Source: DASVFB01 sp045806505
GTDB lineage: Bacteria > Actinomycetota > Thermoleophilia > Gaiellales > Gaiellaceae
DNA length: 7,129 nt
Assembly (NCBI GenBank): GCA_045806505.1
Contig: JBJMJE010000304.1
Location: 1 to 7,129 of the forward strand
Direction of reading: 5' to 3'
The notes below the pieces were generated by a model. The model saw only the letters and a list, made by a program, of their open reading frames with translations. It did no database searches and was not told the origin of the DNA. Position 1 is the stretch's first letter. Each line of letters starts with the position of its first letter. Made by a program: the position numbers and the translations under genes. Below are positions 6,270 to 7,129 of the stretch, in pieces.

Positions 6270-6728
6270 GTGGCCGCTGAACCCAATTACTGGTCGGGCG
6301 AGGACTACGTCGTCGAGTTCCTCGGCTACCGCTTCGGGTTCAGCGCGCAGGACTTCGAGCAGCGCGTGACGGCGGCCGCCGTGAAGCTGGGCCTGCTCGA
6401 AGGGAACGAGCTCGACGACGAGGAGACGGGCGACCTCGTGGAGCTTGCCGCCGACGGCGTGATCCAGGAGGCGCGCAGCGGGCTCGGCCGCTACCTCGTG
6501 CGCCACTGGGAGCGCGTCTCGCTCGTCGGAGACGAATCGCTCGTCTACTGGTTGCGCAAGCTCGTCTTCCGGGGGGCGTGGCTCGACCACCGCGTGAAGG
6601 AAGGACTGCTCGAGGTCGCGTTCGACGAGCGGAACGGCGAGTTCGGCTACCGCGACCCGCGCGGCGGACGCGCCCTGCTAGAGCTCGCGCCCGTGCCTTC
6701 CTGGCACGAGCTGCAGTTCAGGCGCTAG
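6270..6728 (+). CDS. Unrecognised conserved-looking cytoplasmic protein (152 aa)
   Basis: The product is 152 residues, rich in Glu/Asp, with no signal peptide or membrane segment. It opens AAEPNYWSGEDYVVEFLGYR, continues through a helical stretch (QDFEQRVTAAAVKLGLL, 27-43; an acidic DDEETGDLVELA, 49-60) and an aromatic-rich centre (RYLVRHWERVSLV, LVYWLRKLVF), and ends in a likely beta-rich part (LLEVAFDERNGEFGYRDP). I recognise no family or catalytic motif. The GTG at 6270 is chosen because a -10-like TATCCT lies 7 nt before it and the opposing gene starts 22 nt away; TTG at 6264 is a weaker choice. Codon use matches neighbouring housekeeping genes. The TAG overlaps the end of the opposing small gene by 11 nt. 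It shares its promoter region with the two-helix membrane protein. Confidence 0.85.
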   Translation: MAAEPNYWSGEDYVVEFLGYRFGFSAQDFEQRVTAAAVKLGLLEGNELDDEETGDLVELAADGVIQEARSGLGRYLVRHWERVSLVGDESLVYWLRKLVFRGAWLDHRVKEGLLEVAFDERNGEFGYRDPRGGRALLELAPVPSWHELQFRR

Positions 6729-6864
6729 GCGGTTGTCCAGCGGCGCGACGTGCGGCCTCCGCCCTCCGACGCGCAATTGCTTCCTCGAGGCGTCGGGTCA
6801 GGTCGTCGTACCGCGCGTCTTCTGCGGCGCGCTCCTCAGGCGTCCTCTTCTTCCTCTTCGCCAT
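6718..6864 (-). CDS. Small basic, Arg/Lys/Ala-rich protein (48 aa), unknown function
   Basis: The 48-residue product starts MAKRKKRTPEERAAEDARY and continues as an Arg/Glu/Ala helix (DDLTRRLEEAIARRRAEAARRAA) before a short GQPPSA end. About 14 residues are Lys/Arg and 9 are Glu/Asp, so it is strongly basic at the head and probably one long helix or coiled coil. The ATG at 6864 has the best Shine-Dalgarno site in the window, GGAGG at 6875-6871 with 6 nt spacing. The start lies inside the preceding acidic small gene in another frame, overlapping it by 29 nt, which suggests translational coupling. The same frame stays open to 6999, but that extension is Ser/Thr/Arg-rich and looks non-coding. No function is known to me; nucleic-acid binding or pairing with the acidic neighbour are guesses. 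Confidence 0.7.
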   Translation of the reverse strand: MAKRKKRTPEERAAEDARYDDLTRRLEEAIARRRAEAARRAAGQPPSA

Positions 6865-6964
6865 TTTCGTCCTCCAAGAGACCGATGATGCGACGGACGT
6901 TGTGTCGGATTTCGAGCAACGTCTCCATGATAAGAGCGGCGTCGTCGAACGGCTCGTCCTCCAC
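6836..6964 (-). CDS. Small acidic protein with Glu-rich tail (42 aa), unknown function
   Basis: From the GTG at 6964 this frame gives 42 residues: an acidic head (VEDEPFDD), an amphipathic core (METLLEIRHNVRRIIGLLED) and an acidic tail (GEEEEEDA). Sixteen residues are Asp or Glu. An in-frame TGA lies two codons upstream of the GTG, so no earlier start is possible; the ATG at codon 13 is an alternative but has no ribosome-binding site. It follows ruvB by 54 nt on the same strand and overlaps the next small gene by 29 nt, so ruvB and the two small genes may form one transcript. The composition resembles short acidic proteins common in actinobacterial genomes, but I assign no family. Confidence 0.6.
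   Translation of the reverse strand: MEDEPFDDAALIMETLLEIRHNVRRIIGLLEDENGEEEEEDA
6871..6875 (-). promoter_or_regulatory. Shine-Dalgarno site deciding the start of the 48-aa gene
   Basis: GGAGG on the minus strand, followed by ACGAAA and the ATG at 6864, is a textbook ribosome-binding site. It lies within the coding sequence of the acidic small gene. It contrasts with the other genes of the window, which lack a clear site, and it fixes this start codon. Confidence 0.7.
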
Positions 6965-7018
6965 AGATCAATGGTGCGGGTCGTCGCAGCACGGCACAAG
7001 ACGCCGAAACGGCCGCGC

Positions 7019-7129
7019 CTAAAAGAGTGCGTCGTCTTCGCGCCGGTCGCCCAGGTGCGCGCGTCCGTGCTCCGTCACCACGCGCCCGCGGGGCGTGCGC
7101 TGGATGAAGCCGAGCTGGAGCAGGTACGG
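7019..7129 (-). CDS. ruvB: Holliday junction branch-migration ATPase RuvB, C-terminal 36 codons only
   Basis: RuvB is the hexameric ATPase that, with RuvA, drives branch migration of Holliday junctions before RuvC cuts them. Only the last 36 codons lie in the window, entering in frame at the right edge. They read PYLLQLGFIQRTPRGRVVTE, which matches the conserved winged-helix DNA-binding end of RuvB (typically YLLQxGFxxRTPRGR), and then HGRAHLGDRREDDALF and TAG at 7021-7019. The tail after the HLG position has about 11 mostly charged residues. The AAA+ core is outside the window. Two small minus-strand genes follow 54 nt downstream without an obvious terminator. Confidence 0.93.
   Translation of the reverse strand, partial: PYLLQLGFIQRTPRGRVVTEHGRAHLGDRREDDALF

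Noticed and set aside
6865..6999. 45-codon upstream extension of the 48-residue gene
   Set aside because: The extension is Ser/Thr/Arg-rich and overlaps the acidic small gene; the strong GGAGG site fixes the start at 6864.
7003..7013. Possible terminator hairpin after ruvB (GCCG-AAA-CGGC)
   Set aside because: The stem is only 4 bp with no T-run on either side, too weak to call a terminator.

Overview
The window is a very GC-rich, tightly packed bacterial chromosome segment with a strong G/C third-codon bias. I see no tRNA, rRNA, CRISPR array, transposase or attachment site. The best guess for the host is a deep-branching actinobacterium such as Thermoleophilia. This rests on the GC content, promoters placed for leaderless transcription, a PG_binding_4/YkuD L,D-transpeptidase, and a RecJ beside a long Rel. 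It is inference, not proof.

Layout from left to right: (1) 1-1862, minus, a bifunctional (p)ppGpp synthetase/hydrolase (Rel), cut by the left edge before its ACT domain. (2) 1863-2042, a short intergenic region with a small inverted repeat and a possible 32-codon plus-strand gene. (3) 3164-2043, minus, a 373-residue membrane-anchored protein of unknown function with a YLD motif, which I link tentatively to DUF6414-like proteins. (4) 5042-3183, minus, RecJ exonuclease, 18 nt upstream of (3) and probably co-transcribed with it. (5) 5119-6060, plus, a secreted L,D-transpeptidase divergent from recJ. (6) 6247-6053, minus, a 64-residue two-helix membrane protein whose end overlaps the transpeptidase end. 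(7) 6270-6728, plus, an unrecognised 152-residue protein sharing a 22-nt divergent promoter with (6). (8) 6964-6718, minus, two overlapping very small genes, one acidic and one basic. (9) 7129-7019, minus, the last 36 codons of ruvB.

The conserved backbone is ruvB, recJ and rel, all on the minus strand. It recalls the ruvAB...secDF-recJ-apt-relA order known from Bacillus. Here secDF and apt are missing, and small or unrecognised genes occupy the gaps. RuvB (branch migration) and RecJ (5'-3' single-strand resection) belong to recombinational repair. Rel is the stringent-response enzyme. The transpeptidase acts outside the cell on peptidoglycan cross-links.

The most interesting signals are the shared divergent promoter at 6248-6269, where -10-like boxes on opposite strands overlap and each lies 7 nt from a start codon; the acidic/basic small-gene pair, where one purine run codes a Glu tail in one frame and a Lys/Arg head in the other; and the membrane-anchored YLD protein where apt usually sits.
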